From positions 1 through 64,000 of the forward strand of contig JAFGFU010000013.1 of assembly GCA_016930915.1 (NCBI GenBank): DNA of 64,000 nucleotides, written 5' to 3'. The DNA is from Campylobacterales bacterium. Its GTDB lineage: Bacteria > Campylobacterota > Campylobacteria > Campylobacterales > Sulfurospirillaceae. Under the pieces are notes generated by a model. That model searched no databases, was not told where the DNA came from, and saw only the letters and a program-made list of their open reading frames with translations. Below, one piece after another: positions 30,216 to 38,821 of this stretch. Position numbers and translations under genes: made by a program. How positions within the stretch are numbered: the first letter of the stretch is position 1; each line of letters starts with the position of its first letter.

Positions 30216-31233
30216 GACTTGCTAAGGAGAGAAAGGGTTGAATTTTTGCGGTGTGAATGCTTTGACAATGCAGGCATCGGTAAAAGTGAATCGGGAAAAC
30301 CTGCTTGCACTCAGAACAAACATACTCAAATCCTAACGTGGCTTTGGTATAACCCGTACTACGCAATTTTCCTAAAACATCCACAGCAAAGGGAGCATCA
30401 CCCTCTTCTTCATACGGGATAAAACCTTTTGCCATGGCAATTTTGCGTACCAAAATATCTTTACATGTAAGAATATCATACGCCTTCACGTCCATATACC
30501 AAAGACTATCTATCATCTCTTCAAACGGTAATGTTTCAAAAAAATCAGGCTCTATTTTCAACCCGACTTCTTGCATAAATTCAAATAATTTTCGTCGTAA
30601 AAAAGGCTCTTCCATAGAAAGATTTAACAGCTGTTCTTTTTTTTGTATATCTGTAAAATGGCTCTCTTTTAAAATAGCAAGGGCTTTAAGATAAGTTCGC
30701 TGTAAACGCACCTTTGCACCTAACTCTTCAAGAGAATCTAAAACTTCTTGCGCTTTGGTGTACTCTTGAAGTTGCTCATATACGACACTTAAATATTTTA
30801 AGGACTCTTCATTACGAGGATGCAGACGCAAAGACTCTAAAAAAACTTCTGAGCCACGATGCAAAAATCCCGCTTTAAAATAGATTTTTCCAAGCGTTGA
30901 GAGCAAATACTGTTTCTCATCTTTGCCTTTAACCCGTTTGAGCGTTACCAAATAGATATTAATTGCTTTTTCATAATCCCCACCTTTAGCATACGCATGG
31001 GCAAGTAACGCTAAGGATTCAAGAGGAATAGAAGCATCTTCAAGGAGTTTTTTATACTCATTTTCATCAGTCACAATTTCAAATTTTTTCACAAATTTAT
31101 CAATGCTTTGTTTATCTTCTTTGCTTTTAAAAACACCCCACCAGTAATTCGAAAAAGAGATAACAAAAACGATGGCAAATAAGATGATAACACCAAAAAG
31201 AGGATCACGATACTCTATAAAAAAATTATCCAC
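30190..31233 (-). CDS. LapB/YciM-like membrane-anchored TPR protein with C-terminal zinc ribbon
   Basis: The start was placed at GTG 31233, preceded by AAAGG with 6-base spacing, giving 347 residues beginning VDNFFIEYRDPLFGVII. One N-terminal membrane helix (about 12-32) is followed by several TPR units (for example YEKAINIYLVTLKRVKG, HRGSEVFLESLRLHP). The C-terminal CSEC...CLHC pair near residues 305-325 forms a rubredoxin-like metal site. This order (helix, TPRs, rubredoxin) is that of LapB/YciM, which in E. coli scaffolds lipopolysaccharide assembly and FtsH control of LpxC. Identity by architecture only. Confidence 0.7.
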   Translation of the reverse strand: MDNFFIEYRDPLFGVIILFAIVFVISFSNYWWGVFKSKEDKQSIDKFVKKFEIVTDENEYKKLLEDASIPLESLALLAHAYAKGGDYEKAINIYLVTLKRVKGKDEKQYLLSTLGKIYFKAGFLHRGSEVFLESLRLHPRNEESLKYLSVVYEQLQEYTKAQEVLDSLEELGAKVRLQRTYLKALAILKESHFTDIQKKEQLLNLSMEEPFLRRKLFEFMQEVGLKIEPDFFETLPFEEMIDSLWYMDVKAYDILTCKDILVRKIAMAKGFIPYEEEGDAPFAVDVLGKLRSTGYTKATLGFEYVCSECKQVFPIHFYRCLHCQSIHTAKIQPFLSLASHEENISFL

Positions 31234-31277
31234 ACAAGACCTTTCAAACCAACATAAAAAGTGCACAAAAGAACTCT

Positions 31278-31299
31278 ATTATACCAAACTTGCTATAAT
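31278..31299. promoter_or_regulatory. Back-to-back extended -10 promoters between the TPR gene and dnaG
   Basis: On the minus strand TGG-TATAAT ends at 31278 (hexamer 31283-31278, TG at 31286-31285). On the plus strand TGC-TATAAT has its hexamer at 31294-31299. The hexamers are only 10 bases apart and point away from each other, so the two polymerase footprints overlap. The plus-strand start site would fall at or next to the dnaG ATG. Confidence 0.7.
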
Positions 31300-31305
31300 T
31301 TAGTC

Positions 31306-32964
31306 ATGATAGATAAAACATCCATAGAAAACCTCAAACAACGTCTTGACATTGTCGAAGTGATTGGCTCCTATTTGGAGTTGAAAAAAAACGGTGCAAA
31401 CTACAAGTGTGTTTGTCCTTTTCACAATGACACGAGTCCTAGTTTGGTGGTCAGTCCTTCTAAACAAATTTATCACTGTTTTGCTTGCGGTGCAGGAGGC
31501 GATAGCATTAAATTTGTGATGGAATATGAAAAATTAAGCTATCCTGAAAGTATTGAAAAACTAGCAAACATGGTCAACTTTTCCCTCTCCTATACTACCA
31601 GCAATGGTGTCAAAAAAGAGGATAGAAAATTGATGGAAAATCTCAATGCTTTTTATACCAAACACTTAGATAAAAATTTAACCGCAAAAAACTATTTGGC
31701 ACAAAGAGGAATTTCTGAAGCCTCTGTTGAAAAATTTGAAATAGGCTATGCTCCCTCCTCCTTTGCTACCCTTGATTTTTTAAGTAAACAGGGGTATGCC
31801 ATGAGTGAAGCAATAGAATATGGCGTTGCAGGTCTTGGTGAAAACAATCAGCCCTATGCACGTTTTATTGAGCGCGTAACCTTTCCCATCTACTCTCCCA
31901 ACAATCGTCTGGTGGGATTTGGAGGAAGAACCCTCTCTAACCATCCTGCAAAATACGTCAATTCTCCCCAAACCAAATACTTCAACAAGTCTCAACTTCT
32001 TTATGGTTACCCTCTTGCTAAAGAGAGTATTTTTAAACATAAATTACTCATTATTACCGAAGGTTATTTGGATGTCGTGATGCTGCATCAAGCAGGTTTT
32101 ACACAAGCGGTTGCAACCCTTGGAACTGCCCTTACCCATGAACATCTACCGCTCATTACCCGAGGTGATCCTGAAGTCATTGTCGCCTACGATGGTGATG
32201 AAGCAGGCATTAATGCCGCCCTTAAAGCTTCGATACTTCTTAGCCAACATGCACTAAGAGGGGGCGTGGTACTCTTTTCAGGAGGGATGGATCCTGCGGA
32301 CATGGTACAAAAAGGGCTCTTTGACGCGCTCAATCATCTCTTTCGAAAGCCTCAACCGTTTATTGAATTTGCGCTAGAGCGTATGATTAAGAAGTACAAT
32401 CTTAAAGACCCTCTTTTAAAACAACACGCTCTTGAAGAAGCGATGAGCTACCTCAAAACATTGCCACAAGCTGTGCAAGAGAGCTACACAGGTTTGGTTT
32501 CTGAGAAATTAGGCTTACACCATAATCTCATCAAAATACAAACCCATAAACCCAAACGCCTAGAGAAAAAAGAGCGTGTGTTTGAAGATATGCTAGAACT
32601 CACCATCATTAAAACCATTTTAAGTGAGCCCACGCTTATTGAGACCGTTTTAGACACCATTGATAGTTCTATGTTTAAAACCCATCAAGAAGAGTTTACG
32701 CTTTTGTTGGAAAATCACTTCGAACATCCCAAACTCAGACGCATCTTACTCTGGGAAGATATAAAAATATACGATGAAAAAGAGCTTATTGCCTCTATGA
32801 TCTCTTTTTTATACCACTACTACAACGAAAAATTTCAAGAGATAAAATCTGCTCGTGAACTTAGCTATGAAAAAAAACAGTTTTTGATTCGTAAGATTCA
32901 AGAAAAAATGATGAAATTAAAACAAGGTGAACTCGTCCCCTATGAAAGCATTAGTACTCTTTAG
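31306..32964 (+). CDS. dnaG: DNA primase
   Basis: Synthesises RNA primers at the replication fork; 552 residues. The ATG at 31306 gives the family opening MIDKTSIENLKQRLDIVEVI. The CHC2 zinc ribbon uses Cys37, His40, Cys58 and Cys61. The TOPRIM domain follows (TEGYLDVVML, AYDGDEAG), and then a C-terminal helicase-binding region. There is no ribosome-binding site, and a TGCTATAAT element ends 6 bases before the ATG, so the mRNA may be leaderless. It overlaps the next gene by 23 bases. Confidence 0.95.
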   Translation: MIDKTSIENLKQRLDIVEVIGSYLELKKNGANYKCVCPFHNDTSPSLVVSPSKQIYHCFACGAGGDSIKFVMEYEKLSYPESIEKLANMVNFSLSYTTSNGVKKEDRKLMENLNAFYTKHLDKNLTAKNYLAQRGISEASVEKFEIGYAPSSFATLDFLSKQGYAMSEAIEYGVAGLGENNQPYARFIERVTFPIYSPNNRLVGFGGRTLSNHPAKYVNSPQTKYFNKSQLLYGYPLAKESIFKHKLLIITEGYLDVVMLHQAGFTQAVATLGTALTHEHLPLITRGDPEVIVAYDGDEAGINAALKASILLSQHALRGGVVLFSGGMDPADMVQKGLFDALNHLFRKPQPFIEFALERMIKKYNLKDPLLKQHALEEAMSYLKTLPQAVQESYTGLVSEKLGLHHNLIKIQTHKPKRLEKKERVFEDMLELTIIKTILSEPTLIETVLDTIDSSMFKTHQEEFTLLLENHFEHPKLRRILLWEDIKIYDEKELIASMISFLYHYYNEKFQEIKSARELSYEKKQFLIRKIQEKMMKLKQGELVPYESISTL

Positions 32965-33925
32965 TGGCGGACTTGATAGCATGCTAGCTGTCAATCTGCT
33001 CACACAACAAGGCATTGAAGTGATTGCCTTACATGTAAACATTGGTTTTGGTATCAAAGACGACCATTATGAAGCGCTCCAACGAAGAGCCAACCTTGCA
33101 GGTGCAACACTTGAAGTCATTGATGTAAGAGATGAATACCTTCAAAACATTCTTTTTAGCCCAAGATATGGCTATGGAAAACAGTTCAATCCCTGTATTG
33201 ACTGCCATGGATTTATGTTTAGCGTTGCTAAATCGCTTCTATCTCGCTATGGTGCCTCTTTTATTGCCACAGGAGAGGTGGTGGGTCAGCGCCCCATGAG
33301 TCAAAACAAAGATGCCCTACAACTGGTCAAAAAACTCGCAAATGATATGGAAGAGGAGCTCATCCTCCGCCCCCTCTCAGCAAAGGTAATGAAAGAGACG
33401 AAACCTGAGCGTGAAGGATGGGTCGATAGAAATTACCTTTTAGATATTAATGGACGTGGACGTCACAAGCAACTTGAACTGGCTCAAACATTAGGATGGG
33501 AAGATTATCCTTCTCCTGCTGGTGGGTGCCTGCTTACCGATGTTGCCTTTACAACCCGCTTACGTGATTTTATTGCACACGATAGCTTTAACAAAGAAGA
33601 TATCGATGTCTTAAAAAACGGACGTCATTTTCGTTTGCCTCATGGCGCTAAACTGGTCGTTGGGCGCAATGAAGCGGAAAATAATTTTCTTGATGCTCTG
33701 CAAAATTCAAAATTTCATCTTTTACATGTAAACGAGGCTATGAGTGCCCCTAGTGCGCTTCTTTCACGCACAGCAAACCCAGAAGATGAAGCTTTAGCCT
33801 GCCAAATTGTGCTCAGTTTTACCAAAGCACTTCCCACGCAAGCGTATGAACTTTGTATTAACACTAAAGTGGTACAATCTTCTCCTTTACAAAGCAAAGA
33901 AGAAAGTAAAAAATATCTTATATAA
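32942..33925 (+). CDS. PP-loop ATPase, probable tRNA thiolation-type enzyme
   Basis: The 327-residue protein has a PP-loop at residues 8-13 (SGGLDS) and two cysteine sites that resemble those of MnmA/TtuA-type sulfur-inserting enzymes: Cys85/Cys88 (PCIDCHG) and a later cysteine in SPAGGCLLTD. The C-terminal part (GRHFRL, then AKLVVGRNEAEN) resembles an NFACT-R-like RNA-binding domain. Such fusions are usually annotated as MnmA-like; the modified nucleotide is not known. ATG 32942 was chosen over GTG 32927. It overlaps dnaG by 23 bases. Two palindrome copies (33029, 33721) encode ALHVN and LLHVN. Confidence 0.75.
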   Translation: MKALVLFSGGLDSMLAVNLLTQQGIEVIALHVNIGFGIKDDHYEALQRRANLAGATLEVIDVRDEYLQNILFSPRYGYGKQFNPCIDCHGFMFSVAKSLLSRYGASFIATGEVVGQRPMSQNKDALQLVKKLANDMEEELILRPLSAKVMKETKPEREGWVDRNYLLDINGRGRHKQLELAQTLGWEDYPSPAGGCLLTDVAFTTRLRDFIAHDSFNKEDIDVLKNGRHFRLPHGAKLVVGRNEAENNFLDALQNSKFHLLHVNEAMSAPSALLSRTANPEDEALACQIVLSFTKALPTQAYELCINTKVVQSSPLQSKEESKKYLI

Positions 33926-33990
33926 TTATTTAAAGATAATTTTTGTACTATTTAAACCTTTTATAAAAATTGAAACATTAGGATTATGAG

Positions 33991-34371
33991 ATGGGTAGTT
34001 CCCAAAAGATGATTTTTTTGGTTGTGGATGACTCTAAGATTTCCCGTAAATGGCTTATAGAGATGATTCCAAAAAAAATTGTTGAAAACGCACATATTTT
34101 TGAGGCATGCGATGGGGAAGAAGCTATCACACTGTACAAAGAACACCAACCTGATCTTGTTTTTTTAGATATTACCATGCCAGTCATTGATGGCATAGAA
34201 ACTCTTAAGCGCATTCGAGAGATTAACCCTAATGCATTGGTGATTATGATTTCAGCTGATCGTCAAAAAAGCACAAAAGAGAAAGTTTTAAGCCTTGGAG
34301 CGTCTGCGATTCTTTCCAAACCTGTTGATGCAGAAGAGTTTAGAGCAACCTTATTAAAGTTGGTATTTTAA
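33991..34371 (+). CDS. CheY-like single-domain response regulator
   Basis: A 126-residue stand-alone receiver with Asp13/Asp14, phospho-acceptor Asp60 (LVFLDITMP), a conserved Ser in MISADRQ and Lys in LSKPVD. There is no output domain, so it acts by protein contact. It is the first gene of a three-gene operon with CheC and a diguanylate cyclase (1-base and 2-base spacing). Confidence 0.9.
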   Translation: MGSSQKMIFLVVDDSKISRKWLIEMIPKKIVENAHIFEACDGEEAITLYKEHQPDLVFLDITMPVIDGIETLKRIREINPNALVIMISADRQKSTKEKVLSLGASAILSKPVDAEEFRATLLKLVF

Positions 34372-34372
34372 A

Positions 34373-34969
34373 ATGACACACTCTTTCAATCCGCAACAAG
34401 AAGATGTACTAAAAGAACTTATCAACGTCTCTTTTGGACTTTCTGCCTCTTTAATTGGTGATATGCTTGATAACCATGCCAAATTGCATATTCCTGAAAT
34501 TTCAAATATCGCCATTGCCAATTTAGATAAAAAAATTGTGGAAGTCTTAGGAGAAAAACACGATTTCTATCTTACCAAACAGCGCTTCTTAGGTTCTTTT
34601 AATGGCGAAGTACTTTTTGTTTTTAATACCTTTTCTGCCCAAGCTTTCTCCAATCTTTTACTCCAGCAAGAGGTGGAAGATGAAGGGGATGTTAAGGCTT
34701 CCATTTTAGAATTAACCAATATTATTACCTCTGCCTGTATTGGAAAATTTTGTGAAATTATTGATGGGGAGACTATTTTTAAAGTACCTTCTATTGAAAA
34801 ACGCGAAATTTCTCGTATGGATGAGTATGCGAAGATTGAAGGTTATGATAATGTTATTGTCATTAAAACAGCGCTAGATATTGAAAAAGAGAATATCTTA
34901 GGGCATATGTTTATTTTACTCAACAATCAAATGCTTGAACAACTTAAACGTACGATTGATAAGCTTTAA
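34373..34969 (+). CDS. cheC: CheC-family CheY-phosphate phosphatase
   Basis: The 198-residue protein contains the two ExxN phosphatase motifs of CheC: Glu15-Asn18 (KELINVSFG) and Glu113-Asn116 (LELTNIITS). CheC proteins dephosphorylate CheY-P and, in Bacillus and Thermotoga, bind the deamidase CheD; a cheD gene is present 5 kb downstream in the neighbouring operon. The target here is probably the receiver encoded just upstream. Confidence 0.85.
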   Translation: MTHSFNPQQEDVLKELINVSFGLSASLIGDMLDNHAKLHIPEISNIAIANLDKKIVEVLGEKHDFYLTKQRFLGSFNGEVLFVFNTFSAQAFSNLLLQQEVEDEGDVKASILELTNIITSACIGKFCEIIDGETIFKVPSIEKREISRMDEYAKIEGYDNVIVIKTALDIEKENILGHMFILLNNQMLEQLKRTIDKL

Positions 34970-34971
34970 CC

Positions 34972-35979
34972 ATGATACGATGCAATACCATTATTGACTC
35001 TTTGAATGTCGGTATCTTAATCATTGATGAGGATTTAACCATCCATTTTGCGAACAAATGGGTTGCCATCCATGCCAATTTTGAACCTGAAGATGCCATA
35101 GAACACCCTTTAAGTCAATTCTTTGATTTGGATGAGAATCGTCTTAAATCACTTAAACGTCATATTAAAACGGCACTGACACTCAGTAGTCCCTCTTTTT
35201 TCACCACCGATTCTAATCACTATTTGCTTCCGATGAAGAATTCTGTCACCACCAAATCGGTCTTTGAATTTATGCAACAAGATATTACGATTTTACCTTA
35301 CGATAAAGAGAAGAAACAAGTTACCTTGCTCATTTACGACCAAACCTCTTTAATGGAAGAAAAAATGCGCTGTGAAAAAGAGAGCGAAGCACTTGCTCAA
35401 GCAGTCAAAGTAGCAAATACTACCATCAAAAAGCTTGAGACCGCTAAAAATAAACTGATTAAACAAAAAGATATTATTTACCAACAAGCCCATTGCGATC
35501 ATCTTACCTCTTTACCAAATCGTACGGTACTTAACCAAAGGCTCCATCGTCTTATTGAGAACAATCTTGAAACAGGTAAAAAATTTGGCGTACTCTTTTT
35601 GGATTTAGATAATTTTAAAGAGATTAATGACACATTAGGACACGATGTTGGCGATATGATTTTAATTCATATCGCTAAAACCTTGCTTTTATGTACCCGA
35701 AAAACTGATACTGTAACACGTTTTGGAGGCGATGAATTTATTATTTTAATTGACAGCATTGAGGATGAAGAGACCTTAAAGAACATTGCTTCTAAGCTCA
35801 TTGAAACCATAGGGCAACCCATTCAAATACGCCATCATCATTTACATGTAACCGCAAGTATTGGCGTGAGTCTTTTTCCAAAACACGGAACCGATTTTAA
35901 TGCCCTCATTAAAAATGCTGATTTAGCGCTCTATCTTGCAAAAGCAGATGGTAGAGATACCTACCGAATTCACCCTTAA
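34972..35979 (+). CDS. Diguanylate cyclase with N-terminal PAS domain
   Basis: 335 residues: a PAS-like sensor (about 5-120; GILIIDEDLTIHFANKW), a coiled-coil linker (about 130-170), then a GGDEF domain with the intact active site GGDEF at 252-256. An RxxD inhibitory site (RKTD, 243-246) lies five residues before it, so product feedback by c-di-GMP is expected. No membrane helix, so it senses a cytoplasmic signal. A palindrome copy at 35842 encodes HLHVT. Confidence 0.92.
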   Translation: MIRCNTIIDSLNVGILIIDEDLTIHFANKWVAIHANFEPEDAIEHPLSQFFDLDENRLKSLKRHIKTALTLSSPSFFTTDSNHYLLPMKNSVTTKSVFEFMQQDITILPYDKEKKQVTLLIYDQTSLMEEKMRCEKESEALAQAVKVANTTIKKLETAKNKLIKQKDIIYQQAHCDHLTSLPNRTVLNQRLHRLIENNLETGKKFGVLFLDLDNFKEINDTLGHDVGDMILIHIAKTLLLCTRKTDTVTRFGGDEFIILIDSIEDEETLKNIASKLIETIGQPIQIRHHHLHVTASIGVSLFPKHGTDFNALIKNADLALYLAKADGRDTYRIHP

Positions 35980-35981
35980 TG

Positions 35982-36017
35982 AAGTACCTCTTGATGGAGG
36001 TACTTAAAATAGCTTAA
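35982..36017. terminator. Convergent terminator region
   Basis: A 9-bp stem (35982-35990 with 35997-36005, 6-base loop) follows the diguanylate cyclase stop. A second small stem reads on the minus strand as TAGCT-TTA-AGCTA-TTTT just after the stop of the response-regulator gene. Together they separate two convergent operons. Confidence 0.65.
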
Positions 36018-36019
36018 AG

Positions 36020-37306
36020 CTAAAAAAACTCTATTTCATCATCGTGACTTGGATCCAAACTTTTTTCTTCAAAAATAGCTTCAATCTGAATACACGAGGA
36101 AAGCAAAGAAGAATCTAAATAGTGAATATCACGAGCGACTTGTGTAATAAAGACATTTTCTCTCCATGACGCTAAATCATGCAACAAATTTAAAAGCATA
36201 GCACTGAGTCGTTTTGATTTCTCACCATCTATTTGTTCTTTCGTTAACGTATCTAAAAAATTAATAAGCGTTTGAATGGCAAATCCTAAATGCTCAAATT
36301 CCATTAGTTCTTCCAATATATCTGCATACTCTTGAAAATTCTCAGAAATGACCGTAAGATGACGCTTATCAGGCTCTTTTTCAAAATCTAAAATGGCTTT
36401 ATCGGTTTCATCATTCAAGACTTCGAGTCCATCAATTTTTGACATAAAAGAGATGGCTGTGGTATTTACATATTCACGTGCACTTAAAACATTATCGTGC
36501 GTTTTGGAGAGAATTTTTTTCGCTTCATCACTAACTTCTATCGAACCGTTTTCTTTCTTAACCACTTTATCAAGCTGAAACGTCAACATATCATTTGATA
36601 AAATATACTTTGCATTCGAAAAGTGTTTAAGTAAAATATTTTTAATAATATTGCTTCTAAGAGGCTTTACATGTAAAAGCATCATATAGAGTTTTTCTTC
36701 ATTCTCTTCTACAACAACACTACACGCATGTTCATGTTTTAAAAGCCATAAAGCAAAGCCATACATCAAACGAACACAATCGCTCAAATCCATCACACTC
36801 TTTTCACCATTCAGCCAATAATCCCAAAACTCAACCAAAGCATTTTCGTCTTCGATATGAAAAGTAATTGAACGATGAAAAACATGTGAATTAAAAGGAT
36901 TTAACGCTTTAGGGTACTTTTGCATAGGCTTATGACGCAAAGCAATAATACGCAAATACTGTTTAACACGCTGTAAAAAATGCTCCGCATAAATAGGTTT
37001 TGTTAAATAATCCTCAGCACCTAAGGAGAGCATCTTATTTTTTGAAGCATCATCATCTAAAGCACTAACAGCAATAACCATACTTTTTTTATGCAGTTGT
37101 TTAATAAATTTTGTCGCCTCAAATCCATCCAGATTGGGCATCATAATATCCATAAAAATTAGATCATAATTTTGCCTTGCACACATTTCAACAGCAATTT
37201 GCCCATCTTCTGCTTCATACACTTCAATATCTTCAACCTCCTCCAAAAGAAGATTGATCGTGAGTCTATTATTGTCATTATCATCAACAATCAATACCTT
37301 AACCAT
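36020..37306 (-). CDS. Receiver-domain protein with large unrecognised C-terminal region
   Basis: The 428-residue protein starts with a canonical receiver (residues 1-120: LIVDDND, phospho-Asp in LIFMDIMMP, Lys in LTKPI). The remaining ~300 residues are mostly helical and do not match an output domain I recognise; they include a segment with many hydrophobic heptads (about 300-400). It is the last gene of the chemosensory operon and overlaps the PAS kinase gene by 8 bases, so that kinase is its likely partner. The C-terminus HDDEIEFF resembles the tails of two other proteins of the same operon. Confidence 0.8.
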   Translation of the reverse strand: MVKVLIVDDNDNNRLTINLLLEEVEDIEVYEAEDGQIAVEMCARQNYDLIFMDIMMPNLDGFEATKFIKQLHKKSMVIAVSALDDDASKNKMLSLGAEDYLTKPIYAEHFLQRVKQYLRIIALRHKPMQKYPKALNPFNSHVFHRSITFHIEDENALVEFWDYWLNGEKSVMDLSDCVRLMYGFALWLLKHEHACSVVVEENEEKLYMMLLHVKPLRSNIIKNILLKHFSNAKYILSNDMLTFQLDKVVKKENGSIEVSDEAKKILSKTHDNVLSAREYVNTTAISFMSKIDGLEVLNDETDKAILDFEKEPDKRHLTVISENFQEYADILEELMEFEHLGFAIQTLINFLDTLTKEQIDGEKSKRLSAMLLNLLHDLASWRENVFITQVARDIHYLDSSLLSSCIQIEAIFEEKSLDPSHDDEIEFF

Positions 37307-38819
37307 TTTTCCACTCCTTCAATCGTTTGCGTAGTGTAAATTTTGTACCACCCAGACTTGCAGAATCTTCGAGTGCATACTCCAAACTAAGTCCTTCACA
37401 CAAAAGTTTAACAAAATGAAGCCCAATCCCCGTTCCTTTTTTTTCACGACTTACTTGCGCTGATGAGCTTTTATTGTAAAGTTCAAAAACCTCTTTTTTA
37501 TCCTGAATACCTTTTCCATCATCTTGTATCACGACCTCAATGACATCTTTTTTTGCAAATAAAAAGACTTCGACTACGGTATTTCCATATTTAAGTGCAT
37601 TGGAGAGGATGTTGGAAATAATTTGTTTAAAACGATACTCATCAGTCGTTAAAAAAGGCTCATGCCCATCGTGTTTAAATACAATGCGACGCTTGTGCTC
37701 CAAGGCTAAAGCTCCATGTTTTTCAATCACATCCAAAATCGCCTCTTTGACATTAAACAATGTCATATTATAGTGCAATTTATCGTGACGTAATTTACCT
37801 AAATCTAAAATATTGGTCACATTCTCCAACATAGAAGAAGCGCTTTTATAAATCTGCTCTAAAAGATAAAGCCGTTTTTCATGAGGCACTTCATCAATAT
37901 GAGGCATACGTTTGTATAAATACTGTGCAAAATTCAAAATAGCATTAAGAGGTGTTTTAAGCTCATGGGTAAAAAGAACTAAAAAAGCATCTTTAGCTTC
38001 AGAGAGTTGTTCTTGCTCTAAGGCTTGACGCTTAATTTCATTGGCAAGACGCTCTTTTTCCAAAAAATAGGTAATATCGTGGCGAATTGCCAAATATTGC
38101 AAAATTTTTCCACTTTGTTTCTCTTTAAAAGGAATAATCATCGTCTCTGCCCAAAAATCACTTCCATCTTTATTGCGATTGACAATTTGTGCACGCCACA
38201 CCTTTCCTTGTGTGATAGTTTGCCACATGTCTTCAAATACCTCTGGTGATGTACTAGGATGCTTTAAAACACGGTGATTTCTCCCAATTAACTCCTCAGG
38301 TTGATACCCTGTGACTCGTGTAAAATTATCGTTCACATACGTAATCTTCCCATCCACATCGGTTTGTGAAACAATCGAAAAATCAAGCAAGGTTTGAAAA
38401 TAGTGACGTTCCGCCAAATAAACATCATGCGTAAATTGTTCAACACACTGTGTAAAATGGAACAATGCATTGGCACGCTCTTTTTTCATACTTAAATAAC
38501 GCTCACACTGAAGCGATAAAATTTCATCCAATAAAACCAGATAATCGCTTTGCAAAAATAAAATAATTTTAATTAATGGAAAATTTGCTTTAAGCTCTTT
38601 GAGAACAGGAACATAAAGGGCTTCATTCGAAACGGAGAGTGAACCAAAGATAAGATGAATCTTCTCTTCTTGAACAATTTTAGGAATATAGTGTGGCAAA
38701 ATATTTACATGTAAACTTCCACACACCTTTTTTGCTTCATTTAAAAATGTCGTATCGTACGCAATTTCTCCAATAATCAGCACCGAAACCATGCTTGATT
38801 GATAGAAACAATGCTCCAT
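37299..38819 (-). CDS. Cytoplasmic PAS sensor histidine kinase
   Basis: 506 residues. The N-terminal ~130 residues look like a degenerate receiver fold without the phosphorylation Asp. A PAS domain of the Aer type follows (about 145-255; VNDNFTRVTGYQPEELIG, then NRNKDGSDFWAE), often flavin- or haem-binding. The HisKA domain has its phospho-His in THELKTPLNA, and the HATPase has N and G boxes (SNALKYG, DDGKGI, GTGIGL). There are no membrane segments, so it is soluble, perhaps sensing redox or energy. A palindrome copy at 38704 encodes SLHVN. It ends 8 bases inside the next gene. Confidence 0.88.
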   Translation of the reverse strand: MEHCFYQSSMVSVLIIGEIAYDTTFLNEAKKVCGSLHVNILPHYIPKIVQEEKIHLIFGSLSVSNEALYVPVLKELKANFPLIKIILFLQSDYLVLLDEILSLQCERYLSMKKERANALFHFTQCVEQFTHDVYLAERHYFQTLLDFSIVSQTDVDGKITYVNDNFTRVTGYQPEELIGRNHRVLKHPSTSPEVFEDMWQTITQGKVWRAQIVNRNKDGSDFWAETMIIPFKEKQSGKILQYLAIRHDITYFLEKERLANEIKRQALEQEQLSEAKDAFLVLFTHELKTPLNAILNFAQYLYKRMPHIDEVPHEKRLYLLEQIYKSASSMLENVTNILDLGKLRHDKLHYNMTLFNVKEAILDVIEKHGALALEHKRRIVFKHDGHEPFLTTDEYRFKQIISNILSNALKYGNTVVEVFLFAKKDVIEVVIQDDGKGIQDKKEVFELYNKSSSAQVSREKKGTGIGLHFVKLLCEGLSLEYALEDSASLGGTKFTLRKRLKEWKNG

Positions 38820-38821
38820 AG

